From Climacium dendroides (Eukaryota; Streptophyta; Bryopsida; Hypnales; Climaciaceae), in the NCBI GenBank assembly GCA_950106755.1, contig CATNNA010000001.1:1054001-1118000 (forward strand): DNA of 64,000 bases. Direction: 5' to 3'. The notes beneath the pieces are model-generated. The model was not told the DNA's origin. It ran no database searches and worked only from the letters and a program-made list of their open reading frames with translations. Both the position numbers and the translations under genes were made by a program. This document shows positions 52,839 to 64,000 of this stretch, one piece after another (position 1 is the stretch's first letter; every line of letters begins with the position of its first letter).

Positions 52839-55610
52839 ATGGAAAAACTTCATTTTAAGACAACCCTATTGCTTTCCTACATTGTCTTCTTCATTTGAAA
52901 TGGATTTCAAAACAAACACTCGAAAAATCATGTTGTATTGAATACAAACCAAACCAATAAATTATATAGTTTTGACTTAGAAGCATGTCCAAAAACAAAA
53001 CACACAAGTTGCAATTGTTCAAAATAATTAGGATTCATGGAAAAACTTCATTTTAAGACAACCCTATTGCTTTCCTACATTGTCTTCTTCATTTGAAATG
53101 GATTTCAAAACAAACACTCGAAAAATCATGCTATATTGAATACAAACCAAACCAATAAATTATATGGGTTTGACTTAGAAGCATGTCCAAAAACAAAACA
53201 CACAAGTTGCAATTGTTCAAAATAATTAGGATTCATGGAAAAACTTCATTTTAAGACAACCCTATTGCTTTCCTACATTGTCTTCTTCATTTGAAATGGA
53301 TTTCAAAACAAACACTCGAAAAATCATGCTGTATTGAATACAAACCAAACCAATAAATTATATCGGTTTGACGTGGAAGCATGTCCAAAAACAAAACACA
53401 CAAGTTGCAATTGTTCAAAATAATTAGGATTCATGGAAAAACTTCATTTTAAGACAACCCTATTGCTTTCCTACATTGTCTTCTTCATTTGAAATGGATT
53501 TCAAAACAAACACTCGAAAAATCATGCTGTATTGAATACAAACCAAACCAATAAATTATATGGGTTTGACTTAGAAGCATGTCCAAAAACAAAACACACA
53601 AGTTGCAATTGTTCAAAATAATTAGGATTCATGGAAAAAATTCATTTTAAGACAACCCTATTGCTTTCCTACATTGTCTTCTTCATTTGAAATGGATTTC
53701 AAAACAAACACTCGAAAAATCATGCTGTATTGAATACAAACCAAACCAATAAATTATATGGGTTTGACGTGGAAGCATGTCCAAAAACAAAACACACAAG
53801 TTGCAATTGTTCAAAATAATTAGGATTCATGGAAAAACTTCATTTTAAGACAACCCTATTGCTTTCCTACATTGTCTTCTTCATTTGAAATGGATTTCAA
53901 AACAAACACTCGAAAAATCATGCTATATTGAATACAAACCAAACCAATAAATTATATGGGTTGGACTTAGAAGCATGTACAAAAACAAAACACACAAGTT
54001 GCAATTGTTCAAAATAATTAGGATTCATGGAAAAACTTCATTTTAAAAGAACCCTTTTGCTTTCCTACATTGTCTTCTTCATTTGAAATGGATTTCAAAA
54101 CAAACACTCGAAAAATCATGGTTTATTGAATACAAACCAAACCAATAAATTATATCGGTTTGACATGGAAGCATGTCCAAAAACAAAACACACAAGTTGC
54201 AATTGTTCAAAATAATTACGATTCATGGAAAAACTTCATTTTACGACAACCCTATTGCTTTCCTACATTGTCTTCTTCATTTGAAATGGATTTCAAAACA
54301 AACACTCGAAAAATCATGCTATATTGAATACAAACCAAACCAATAAATTATATGGGTTTGACTTAGAAGCATGTCCAAAAACAAAACACACAAGTTGCAA
54401 TTGTTCAAAATAATTAGGATTCATGGAAAAACTTCATTTTAAGACAACCCTATTGCTTTCCTACATTGTCTTCTTCATTTGAAATGGATTTCAAAACAAA
54501 CACTCGAAAAATCATGCTATATTGAATACAAACCAAACCAATAAATTATATGGGTTTGACTTAGAAGCATGTCCAAAAACAAAACACACAAGTTGCAATT
54601 GCTCAAAATAATTAGGATTCATGGAAAAACTTCATTTTAAGACAACCCTATTGCTTTCCTCCATTGTCTTCTTCATTTGAAATGGATTTCAAAACAAACA
54701 CTCGAAAAATCATGTTGTATTGAATACAAACCAAACCAATAAATTATATCGGTTTGACCTAGAAGCATGTTCAAAAACATAACACACAAGTTGCAATTGT
54801 TCAAAATAATTACGATTCATGGAAAAACTTCATTTTAAGACAACCCTATTGCTTTCCTACATTGTCTTCTTCATTTGAAATGGATTTCAAAACAAACACT
54901 CGAAAAATCATGTTGTATTAAATACAAACCAAACCAATAAATTATATCGGTTTGACGTGGAAGCATGTCCAAAAACAAAACACACAAGTTGCAATTGTTC
55001 AAAATAATTAGGATTCATGGAAAAACTTCATTTTAAGACAACCCTATTGCTTTCCTATACTGTCTTCTTCATTTGAAATGGATTTCAAAACAAACAGTCG
55101 AAAAATCACGCTGTATTGAATACAAACGAAACCAATAAATTATATCAGTTTGACGTAGAAGCATGTCCAAAAACAAAACACACAAGTTGTAATTGTTCAA
55201 AATAATTACGATTCATGGAAAAACTTCATTTTAAGACAACCCTATTGCTTTCCTACATTGTCTTCTTCATTTGAAATGGATTTCAAAACAAACACTCGAA
55301 AAATCATGCTATATTGAATACAAACCAAACCAATAAATTATATCGGTTTGACGTGGAAGGGTGTCCAAAAACAAAACACACAAGTTGCAATTGTTCAAAA
55401 TAATTAGGATTCATGGAAAAACTTCATTTTAAGACAACCCTATTGCTTTCCTACATTGTCTTCTTCATTTGAAATGGATTTCAAAACAAACACTCGAAAA
55501 ATCATGCTGTATTGAATACAAACGAAGCCAATAAATTATATCGGTTTGACGTGGAAGCATGTCCAAAAACAAAACACACAAGTTGCAATTGTTCAAAATA
55601 ATTAGGATTC
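52839..55610 (+). repeat. 14-unit segment, copy 2, with an extra B-C unit pair
   Basis: The first eight units match 50265-51848 at a 2574-bp offset (13 units). The last four (D, E with ATCAGTTTG, F with AAGGGTGTCC, A) match 51849-52640 at 2970 bp (15 units). Units B (54423) and C (54621) lie between and have no partner in copy 1. Because B-C precede D in zone I, copy 1 probably lost them. The first unit has ATAGTTTTG, otherwise seen only at 49077. Confidence 0.88.
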
Positions 55611-56204
55611 ATGGAAAAACTTCATTTTAAGACAACCCTATTGCTTTCCTACATTGTCTTCTTCATTTGAAATGGATTTCAAAACAAACACTCGAAAAAT
55701 CATGCTATATTGAATACAAACCAAACCAATAAATTATATGGGTTTGACTTAGAAGCATGTCCAAAAACAAAACACACAAGTTGCAATTGCTCAAAATAAT
55801 TAGGATTCATGGAAAAACTTCATTTTAAGACAACCCTATTGCTTTCCTCCATTGTCTTCTTCATTTGAAATGGATTTCAAAACAAACACTCGAAAAATCA
55901 TGTTGTATTGAATACAAACCAAACCAATAAATTATATGGGTTTGACCTAGAAGCATGTTCAAAAACATAACACACAAGTTGCAATTGTTCAAAATAATTA
56001 CGATTCATGGAAAAACTTCATTTTAAGACAACCCTATTGCTTTCCTACATTGTCTTCTTCATTTGAAATGGATTTCAAAACAAACACTCGAAAAATCATG
56101 TTGTATTAAATACAAACCAAACCAATAAATTATATCGGTTTGACGTGGAAGCATGTCCAAAAACAAAACACACAAGTTGCAATTGTTCAAAATAATTAGG
56201 ATTC
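54423..56204 (+). repeat. 9-unit block matching 1162-2943, 53 kb away
   Basis: Nine consecutive units have the same order and subtypes as 1162-2943, including the two different C subtypes and the AAGGGTGTCC F unit. Differences seen are ATCAGTTTG against ATCGGTTTG in E, and CACTCG against CACTTG in F. The match ends at 56205, where a GAGAACCCTTTTG unit replaces the expected E. Confidence 0.85.
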
Positions 56205-59200
56205 ATGGAAAAACTTCATTTTAAGAGAACCCTTTTGCTTTCCTACATTGTCTTCTTCATTTGAAATGGATTTCAAAACAAACACTCGAAAAATCATGCT
56301 ATATTGAATACAAACCAAACCAATAAATTATATGGGTTTGACTTAGAAGCATGTCCAAAAACAAAACACACAAGTTGCTATTGTTCAAAATAATTAGGAT
56401 TCATGGAAAAACTTCATTTTAAGACAACCCTATTGCTTTCCTACATTGTCTTCTTCATTTGAAATGGATTTCAAAACAAACAGTCGAAAAATCATGCTAT
56501 ATTGAATACAAACCAAACCAATAAATTATATGGGTTGGACTTAGAAGCATGTACAAAAACAAAACACACAAGTTGCAATTGTTCAAAATAATTAGGATTC
56601 ATGGAAAAACTTCATTTTAAGAGAACCCTTTTGCTTTCCTACATTGTCTTCTTCATTTGAAATGGATTTCAAAACAAACACTCGAAAAATCATGCTGTAT
56701 TGAATACAAACCAAACCAATAAATTATATGGGTTTGACTTAGAAGCATGTCCAAAAACAAAACACACAAGTTGCAATTGTTCAAAATAATTAGGATTCAT
56801 GGAAAAACTTCATTTTAAGAGAACCCTTTTGCTTTCCTACATTGTCTTCTTCATTTGAAATGGATTTCAAAACAAACACTCGAAAAATCATGCTATATTG
56901 AATACAAACCAAACCAATAAATTATATGGGTTTGACTTAGAAGCATGTCCAAAAACAAAACACACAAGTTGCAATTGTTCAAAATAATTAGGATTCATGG
57001 AAAAACTTCATTTTAAGACAACCCTATTGCTTTCCTACATTGTCTTCTTCATTTGAAATGGATTTCAAAACAAACACTCGAAAAATTATGTTGTATTGAA
57101 TACAAACCATACCAATAAATTATATCGGTTTGACCTAGAAGCATGTTCAAAAACATAACACACAAGTTGCAATTGTTCAAAATAATTAGGATTCATGGAA
57201 AAACTTCATTTTAAGACAACCCTATTGCTTTCCTACATTGTCTTCTTCATTTGAAATGGATTTCAAAACAAACACTGGAAAAATCATGCTATATTGAATA
57301 CAAACCAAACCAATAAATTATATGGGTTGGACTTAGAAGCATGTCCAAAAACAAAACACACAAGTTGCTATTGTTCAAAATAATCAGGATTCATGGAAAA
57401 ACTTCATTTTAAGACAACCCTATTGCTTTCCTACATTGTCTTCTTCATTTGAAATGGATTTCAAAACAAACACTCGAAAAATCATGCTATATTGAATACA
57501 AACCAAACCAATAAATTATATCGGTTTGACGTGGAAGCATGTCCAAAAACAAAACACACAAGTTGCAATTGTTCAAAATAATTAGGATTCATGGAAAAAC
57601 TTCATTTTAAGACAACCCTATTGCTTTCCTACATTGTCTTCTTCATTTGAAATGGATTTCAAAACAAACACTCGAAAAATTATGTTGTATTGAATACAAA
57701 CCATACCAATAAATTATATCGGTTTGACCTAGAAGCATGTTCAAAAACATAACACACAAGTTGCAATTGTTCAAAATAATTAGGATTCATGGAAAAACTT
57801 CATTTTAAGACAACCCTATTGCTTTCCTACATTGTCTTCTTCATTTGAAATGGATTTCAAAACAAACACTCGAAAAATCATGCTATATTGAATACAAACC
57901 AAACCCCTAAATTATATGGGTTGGACTTAGAAGCATGTACAAAAACAAAACACACAAGTTGCAATTGCTCAAAATAATTAGGATTCATGGAAAAACTTCA
58001 TTTTAAGACAACCCTATTGCTTTCCTACATTGTCTTCTTCATTTGAAATGGATTTCAAAACAAACAGTCGAGAAATCACGCTGTATTGAATACAAACGAA
58101 ACCAATAAATTATATGGGTTTGACGTGGAAGCATGTCCAAAAACAAAACACACAAGTTGCAATTGTTCAAAATAATTAGGATTCATGGAAAAACTTCATT
58201 TTAAGACAACCCTATTGCTTTCCTACAATGTCTTCTTCATTTGAAATGGATTTCAAAACAAACACTCGAAAAATTATGTTGTATTGAATACAAACCATAC
58301 CAATAAATTATATCGGTTTGACCTAGAAGCATGTTCAAAAACATAACACACAAGTTGCAATTGTTCAAAATAATTAGGATTCATGGAAAAACTTCATTTT
58401 AAGACAACCCTATTGCTTTCCTACATTGTCTTCTTCATTTGAAATGGATTTCAAAACAAACACTCGAAAAATCATGCTATATTGAATACAAACCAAACCA
58501 ATAAATTATATGGGTTTGACTTAGAAGCATGTCCAAAAACAAAACACACAAGTTGCAATTGTTCAAAATAATTAGGATTCATGGAAAAACTTCATTTTAA
58601 GAGAACCCTTTTGCTTTCCTACATTGTCTTCTTCATTTGAAATGGATTTCAAAACAAACACTCGAAAAATCATGCTATATTGAATACAAACCAAACCCCT
58701 AAATTATATGGGTTTGACGTGGAAGCATGTCCAAAAACAAAACACACAAGTTGCAATTGTTCAAAATAATTAGGATTCATGGAAAAACTTCATTTTAAGA
58801 CAACCCTATTGCTTTCCTACATTGTCTTCTTCATTTGAAATGGATTTCAAAACAAACACTCGAAAAATTATGTTGTATTGAATACAAACCATACCAATAA
58901 ATTATATCGGTTTGACTTAGAAGCATGTTCAAAAACATAACACACAAGTTGCAATTGTTCAAAATAATTAGGATTCATGGAAAAACTTCATTTTAAGACA
59001 ACCCTATTGCTTTCCTACATTGTCTTCTTCATTTGAAATGGATTTCAAAACAAACACTCGAAAAATCATGCTATATTGAATACAAACCAAACCAATAAAT
59101 TATATGGGTTTGACTTAGAAGCATGTCCAAAAACAAAACACACAAGTTGCAATTGTTCAAAATAATTACGATTCATGGAAAAACTTCATTTTAAGACAAC

Positions 59201-59570
59201 CCTATTGCTTTCCTACATTGTCTTCTTCATTTGAAATGGATTTCAAAACAAACACTCGAAAAATCATGCTATATTGAATACAAACCAAACCAATAAATTA
59301 TATCGGTTTGACGTGGAAGCATGTCCAAAAACAAAACACACAAGTTGCAATTGTTCAAAATAATTAGGATTCATGGAAAAACTTCATTTTAAGACAACCC
59401 TATTGCTTTCCTACATTGTCTTCTTCATTTGAAATGGATTTCAAAACAAACACTCGAAAAATCATGTTGTATTGAATACAAACCAAACCAATAAATTATA
59501 TGGGTTTGACGTGGAAGCATGTTCAAAAACATAACTCACAAGTTGCAATTGTTCAAAATAATTAGGATTC

Positions 59571-61352
59571 ATGGAAAAAATTCATTTTAAGACAACCCTA
59601 TTGCTTTCCTACATTGTCTTCTTCATTTGAAATGGATTTCAAAACAAACACTCGAAAAATCATGCTATATTGAATACAAACCAAACCAATAAATTATATC
59701 GGTTGGACTTAGAAGCATGTCCAAAAACAAAACACACAAGTTGCAATTGCTCAAAATAATTAGGATTCATGGAAAAACTTCATTTTAAGACAACCCTATT
59801 GCTTTCCTACATTGTCTTCTTCATTTGAAATGGATTTCAAAACAAACACTCGAAAAATTATGTTGTATTGAATACAAACCATACCAATAAATTATATCGG
59901 TTTGACCTAGAAGCATGTTCAAAAACATAACACACAAGTTGCAATTGTTCAAAATAATTAGGATTCATGGAAAAACTTCATTTTAAGACAACCCTATTGC
60001 TTTCCTACATTGTCTTCTTCATTTGAAATGGATTTCAAAACAAACACTCGAAAAATCATGCTATATTGAATACAAACCAAACCAATAAATTATATGGGTT
60101 TGACTTAGAAGCATGTCCAAAAACAAAACACACAAGTTGCAATTGCTCAAAATAATTAGGATTCATGGAAAAACTTCATTTTAAGACAACCCTATTGCTT
60201 TCCTACATTGTCTTCTTCATTTGAAATGGATTTCAAAACAAACAGTCGAGAAATCACGCTGTATTGAATACAAACGAAACCAATAAATTATATCGGTTTG
60301 ACGTGGAAGCATGTCCAAAAACAAAACACACAAGTTGCAATTGTTCAAAATAATTAGGATTCATGGAAAAACTTCATTTTAAGACAACCCTATTGCTTTC
60401 CTACAATGTCTTCTTCATTTGAAATGGATTTCAGAACAAACAGTCGAAAAATCACGCTGTATTGAATACAAACCAAACCAATTAATTATATCGGTTTGAC
60501 GTGGAAGCATGTCCAAAAACAAAACACACAAGTTGCAATTGTTCAAAATAATTAGGATTCATGGAAAAACTTCATTTTAAGACAACCCTATTGCTTTCCT
60601 ACATTGTCTTCTTCATTTGAAATGGATTTCAAAACAAACAGTCGAAAAATCATGCTATATTGAATACAAACCAAACCAATAAATTATATGGGTTGGACTT
60701 AGAAGCATGTACAAAAACAAAACACACAAGTTGCAATTGTTCAAAATAATTAGGATTCATGGAAAAACTTCATTTTAAGAGAACCCTTTTGCTTTCCTAC
60801 ATTGTCTTCTTCATTTGAAATGGATTTCAAAACAAACACTCGAAAAATCATGCTATATTGAATACAAACCAAACCAATAAATTATATGGGTTTGACTTAG
60901 AAGCATGTCCAAAAACAAAACACACAAGTTGCAATTGTTCAAAATAATTAGGATTCATGGAAAAACTTCATTTTAAGACAACCCTATTGCTTTCCTACAT
61001 TGTCTTCTTCATTTGAAATGGATTTCAAAACAAACACTCGAAAAATTATGTTGTATTGAATACAAACCATACCAATAAATTATATGGGTTTGACTTAGAA
61101 GCATGTCCAAAAACAAAACACACAAGTTGCAATTGTTCAAAATAATTACGATTCATGGAAAAACTTCATTTTAAGACAACCCTATTGCTTTCCTACATTG
61201 TCTTCTTCATTTGAAATAAATTTCAAAACAAACACTCGAAAAATCATGCTATATTGAATACAAACCAAACCAATAAATTATATGGGTTTGACTTAGAAGC
61301 ATGTCCAAAAACAAAACACACAAGTTGCAATTGTTCAAAATAATTACCATTC
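59571..61352 (+). repeat. Zone V 9-unit HOR copy 1 (1782 bp)
   Basis: Order: CGGTTGGACTTA with GCTC; ATTATGTTG with CATACC; GCTC; CGAGAAATCACG; TACAATG with CAGAAC and CCAATTAATT; CAGTCG with GGGTTGG/GTAC; GAGAACCCTTTTG; ATTATGTTG with GGGTTTGACTTA and ACG; GAAATAAATTTC. Private markers recur 1782 bp later (for example 60250 to 62032 and 61217 to 62999). Confidence 0.9.
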
Positions 61353-63134
61353 ATGGAAAAACTTCATTTTAAGACAACCCTATTGCTTTCCTACATTGTC
61401 TTCTTCATTTGAAATGGATTTCAAAACAAACACTCGAAAAATCATGCTATATTGAATACAAACCAAACCAATAAATTATATCGGTTGGACTTAGAAGCAT
61501 GTCCAAAAACAAAACACACAAGTTGCAATTGCTCAAAATAATTAGGATTCATGGAAAAACTTCATTTTAAGACAACCCTATTGCTTTCCTACATTGTCTT
61601 CTTCATTTGAAATGGATTTCAAAACAAACACTCGAAAAATTATGTTGTATTGAATACAAACCATACCAATAAATTATATCGGTTTGACCTAGAAGCATGT
61701 TCAAAAACATAACACACAAGTTGCAATTGTTCAAAATAATTAGGATTCATGGAAAAACTTCATTTTAAGACAACCCTATTGCTTTCCTACATTGTCTTCT
61801 TCATTTGAAATGGATTTCAAAACAAACACTCGAAAAATCATGCTATATTGAATACAAACCAAACCAATAAATTATATGGGTTTGACTTAGAAGCATGTCC
61901 AAAAACAAAACACACAAGTTGCAATTGCTCAAAATAATTAGGATTCATGGAAAAACTTCATTTTAAGACAACCCTATTGCTTTCCTACATTGTCTTCTTC
62001 ATTTGAAATGGATTTCAAAACAAACAGTCGAGAAATCACGCTGTATTGAATACAAACGAAACCAATAAATTATATCGGTTTGACGTGGAAGCATGTCCAA
62101 AAACAAAACACACAAGTTGCAATTGTTCAAAATAATTAGGATTCATGGAAAAACTTCATTTTAAGACAACCCTATTGCTTTCCTACAATGTCTTCTTCAT
62201 TTGAAATGGATTTCAGAACAAACAGTCGAAAAATCACGCTGTATTGAATACAAACCAAACCAATTAATTATATCGGTTTGACGTGGAAGCATGTCCAAAA
62301 ACAAAACACACAAGTTGCAATTGTTCAAAATAATTAGGATTCATGGAAAAACTTCATTTTAAGACAACCCTATTGCTTTCCTACATTGTCTTCTTCATTT
62401 GAAATGGATTTCAAAACAAACAGTCGAAAAATCATGCTATATTGAATACAAACCAAACCAATAAATTATATGGGTTGGACTTAGAAGCATGTACAAAAAC
62501 AAAACACACAAGTTGCAATTGTTCAAAATAATTAGGATTCATGGAAAAACTTCATTTTAAGAGAACCCTTTTGCTTTCCTACATTGTCTTCTTCATTTGA
62601 AATGGATTTCAAAACAAACACTCGAAAAATCATGCTATATTGAATACAAACCAAACCAATAAATTATATGGGTTTGACTTAGAAGCATGTCCAAAAACAA
62701 AACACACAAGTTGCAATTGTTCAAAATAATTAGGATTCATGGAAAAACTTCATTTTAAGACAACCCTATTGCTTTCCTACATTGTCTTCTTCATTTGAAA
62801 TGGATTTCAAAACAAACACTCGAAAAATTATGTTGTATTGAATACAAACCATACCAATAAATTATATGGGTTTGACTTAGAAGCATGTCCAAAAACAAAA
62901 CACACAAGTTGCAATTGTTCAAAATAATTACGATTCATGGAAAAACTTCATTTTAAGACAACCCTATTGCTTTCCTACATTGTCTTCTTCATTTGAAATA
63001 AATTTCAAAACAAACACTCGAAAAATCATGCTATATTGAATACAAACCAAACCAATAAATTATATCGGTTTGACGTGGAAGCATGTCCAAAAACAAAACA
63101 CACAAGTTGCAATTGTTCAAAATAATTACGATTC
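61353..63134 (+). repeat. Zone V 9-unit HOR copy 2 (1782 bp)
   Basis: This repeats 59571-61352. Differences seen: the first unit lacks the AAAAAATTC of copy 1, and the last (GAAATAAATTTC) unit has CGGTTTGACGTGG and ACG instead of GGGTTTGACTTA and ACC. One extra unit (63135) follows, and then a third copy begins at 63333 with CGGTTGGACTTA, so the next period is ten units. Confidence 0.9.
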
Positions 63135-63332
63135 ATGGAAAAACTTCATTTTAAGACAACCCTATTGCTTTCCTACATTGTCTTCTTCATTTGAAATGGA
63201 TTTCAAAACAAACACTCGAAAAATCATGCTATATTGAATACAAACCAAACCAATAAATTATATCGGTTTGACGTGGAAGCATGTCCAAAAACAAAACACA
63301 CAAGTTGCAATTGTTCAAAATAATTAGGATTC

Positions 63333-64000
63333 ATGGAAAAACTTCATTTTAAGACAACCCTATTGCTTTCCTACATTGTCTTCTTCATTTGAAATGGATT
63401 TCAAAACAAACACTCGAAAAATCATGCTATATTGAATACAAACGAAACCAATAAATTATATCGGTTGGACTTAGAAGCATGTCCAAAAACAAAACACACA
63501 AGTTGCAATTGCTCAAAATAATTAGGATTCATGGAAAAACTTCATTTTAAGACAACCCTATTGCTTTCCTACATTGTCTTCTTCATTTGAAATGGATTTC
63601 AAAACAAACACTCGAAAAATTATGTTGTATTGAATACAAACCATACCAATAAATTATATCGGTTTGACCTAGAAGCATGTTCAAAAACATAACACACAAG
63701 TTGCAATTGTTCAAAATAATTAGGATTCATGGAAAAACTTCATTTTAAGACAACCCTATTGCTTTCCTACATTGTCTTCTTCATTTGAAATGGATTTCAA
63801 AACAAACACTCGAAAAATCATGCTATATTGAATACAAACCAAACCAATAAATTATATGGGTTTGACTTAGAAGCATGTCCAAAAACAAAACACACAAGTT
63901 GCAATTGCTCAAAATAATTAGGATTCATGGAAAAACTTCATTTTAAGACAACCCTATTGCTTTCCTACATTGTCTTCTTCATTTGAAATGGATTTCAAAA
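63333..64000 (+). repeat. Zone V 9-unit HOR copy 3, cut by window end
   Basis: Three full units (CGGTTGGACTTA with GCTC; ATTATGTTG with CATACC; GCTC) and a 74-base partial unit follow the order of copies 1 and 2. The array continues to the right of the window. Confidence 0.85.

Larger units (their letters stand above)
51255..56204 (+). repeat. Zone IV: return of the zone I A-F family
   Basis: Types B, C, D, E and F, absent from zone III, reappear here in their zone I order. Units 54423-56204 are B, C (CGGTTTGACCTA), D, E, F (AAGGGTGTCC), A, B, C (GGGTTTGACCTA), D. The GCTC variant at nt 180 also returns, at 54423. It holds no gene or foreign sequence. Confidence 0.8.
1..64000 (+). repeat. 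198-bp tandem satellite array filling the window
   Basis: Every base belongs to a head-to-tail tandem repeat. The motif ATGGAAAAAC recurs every 198 bases from 172 to 63927, with 322 complete units between and a partial unit at each edge. All units are on the same strand, and only one indel (minus 1 near 3259) occurs in 64 kb. Consensus G+C, counted on one unit, is about 31%. Units differ by substitutions at a limited set of sites and look well over 90% alike. Such long, single-orientation, transposon-free arrays are typical of centromeric or pericentromeric satellite DNA in plants and animals; the centromeric role is inferred, not shown. The unit is close to one nucleosome plus linker. I do not recognise the family. 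Both array edges lie outside the window, so the full array is longer than 64 kb. Confidence 0.99.
56205..64000 (+). repeat. Zone V: return of the zone II 9-unit family
   Basis: GAGAACCCTTTTG, CGAGAAATCACG, TACAATG and CATACC units dominate again, with a new private CGAAAAATTATG in the CATACC units. Units 56205-59570 are irregularly ordered. From 59571 a regular 9-unit period appears. Two units near 57.8 and 58.6 kb carry AACCCCTAAATT, otherwise seen only at 14229 and 14427 in zone II. It holds no gene or insertion. Confidence 0.78.

Noticed and set aside
1..64000. CRISPR-like regular repetition
   Set aside because: The whole 198-bp period is repeated, with no short repeat alternating with unique spacers, and there are no cas genes.
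1..64000. rRNA spacer or 5S gene array
   Set aside because: No 5S rRNA gene or internal promoter motif is visible in the 198-bp unit.

Overview
The whole window is one uninterrupted array of tandem satellite DNA. The unit is 198 bp, about 31% G+C, and A-rich on the + strand. I placed the unit start at the ATGGAAAAAC motif. From there the array holds 322 complete units (172-63926), a 171-base partial unit at the left edge and a 74-base partial unit at the right edge. All units point the same way. The only length change is one missing A near 3259, so unit starts fall at 172+198k before it and at 171+198k after it. I see no convincing gene, RNA gene, transposon, inversion or unique sequence. This is a eukaryotic heterochromatic, probably centromeric or pericentromeric, array. 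The species cannot be named from the sequence: the unit does not match the plant or animal centromere satellites I recall (for example Arabidopsis 178-180 bp or human alpha 171 bp).

Units differ by point substitutions at a limited set of sites: nt 40-48, 79-84, 91-99, 109-117, 130-144, 148-167, 180 and 192-194 of the unit. These combine into recurring unit types whose order repeats, giving higher-order repeats (HORs). Layout: (I) 1-10862, short HORs of 5-6 units in the order B-C-D-E-F-(A); 10863-13634, a diverged pair of 7-unit blocks; (II) 13635-23534, a 9-unit (1782 bp) family including an apparently exact tandem duplication; (III) 23535-51254, a more homogeneous core with 7-unit (1386 bp), 6-unit, 12-unit and 15-unit duplications; (IV) 51255-56204, where the zone I types return; (V) 56205-64000, where the zone II 9-unit family returns. 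The order is therefore I-II-III-I'-II'. A 9-unit block at 1162-2943 matches one at 54423-56204, about 53 kb away, which points to long-range copying or a very large repeat period.

The parts of the unit that hardly change include an 18-bp near-palindrome (TTTGAAAT-GG-ATTTCAAA) at nt 56-73. I found no CENP-B box-like motif. Because 198 is divisible by three, reading frames stay in phase from unit to unit. One unit has lost an in-frame TGA by a T-to-C change and shows a 62-codon ORF, which I judge to be a chance opening. Nothing here looks like a multi-gene biological system. What is worth attention is the hierarchical evolution of the array and the conserved dyad.
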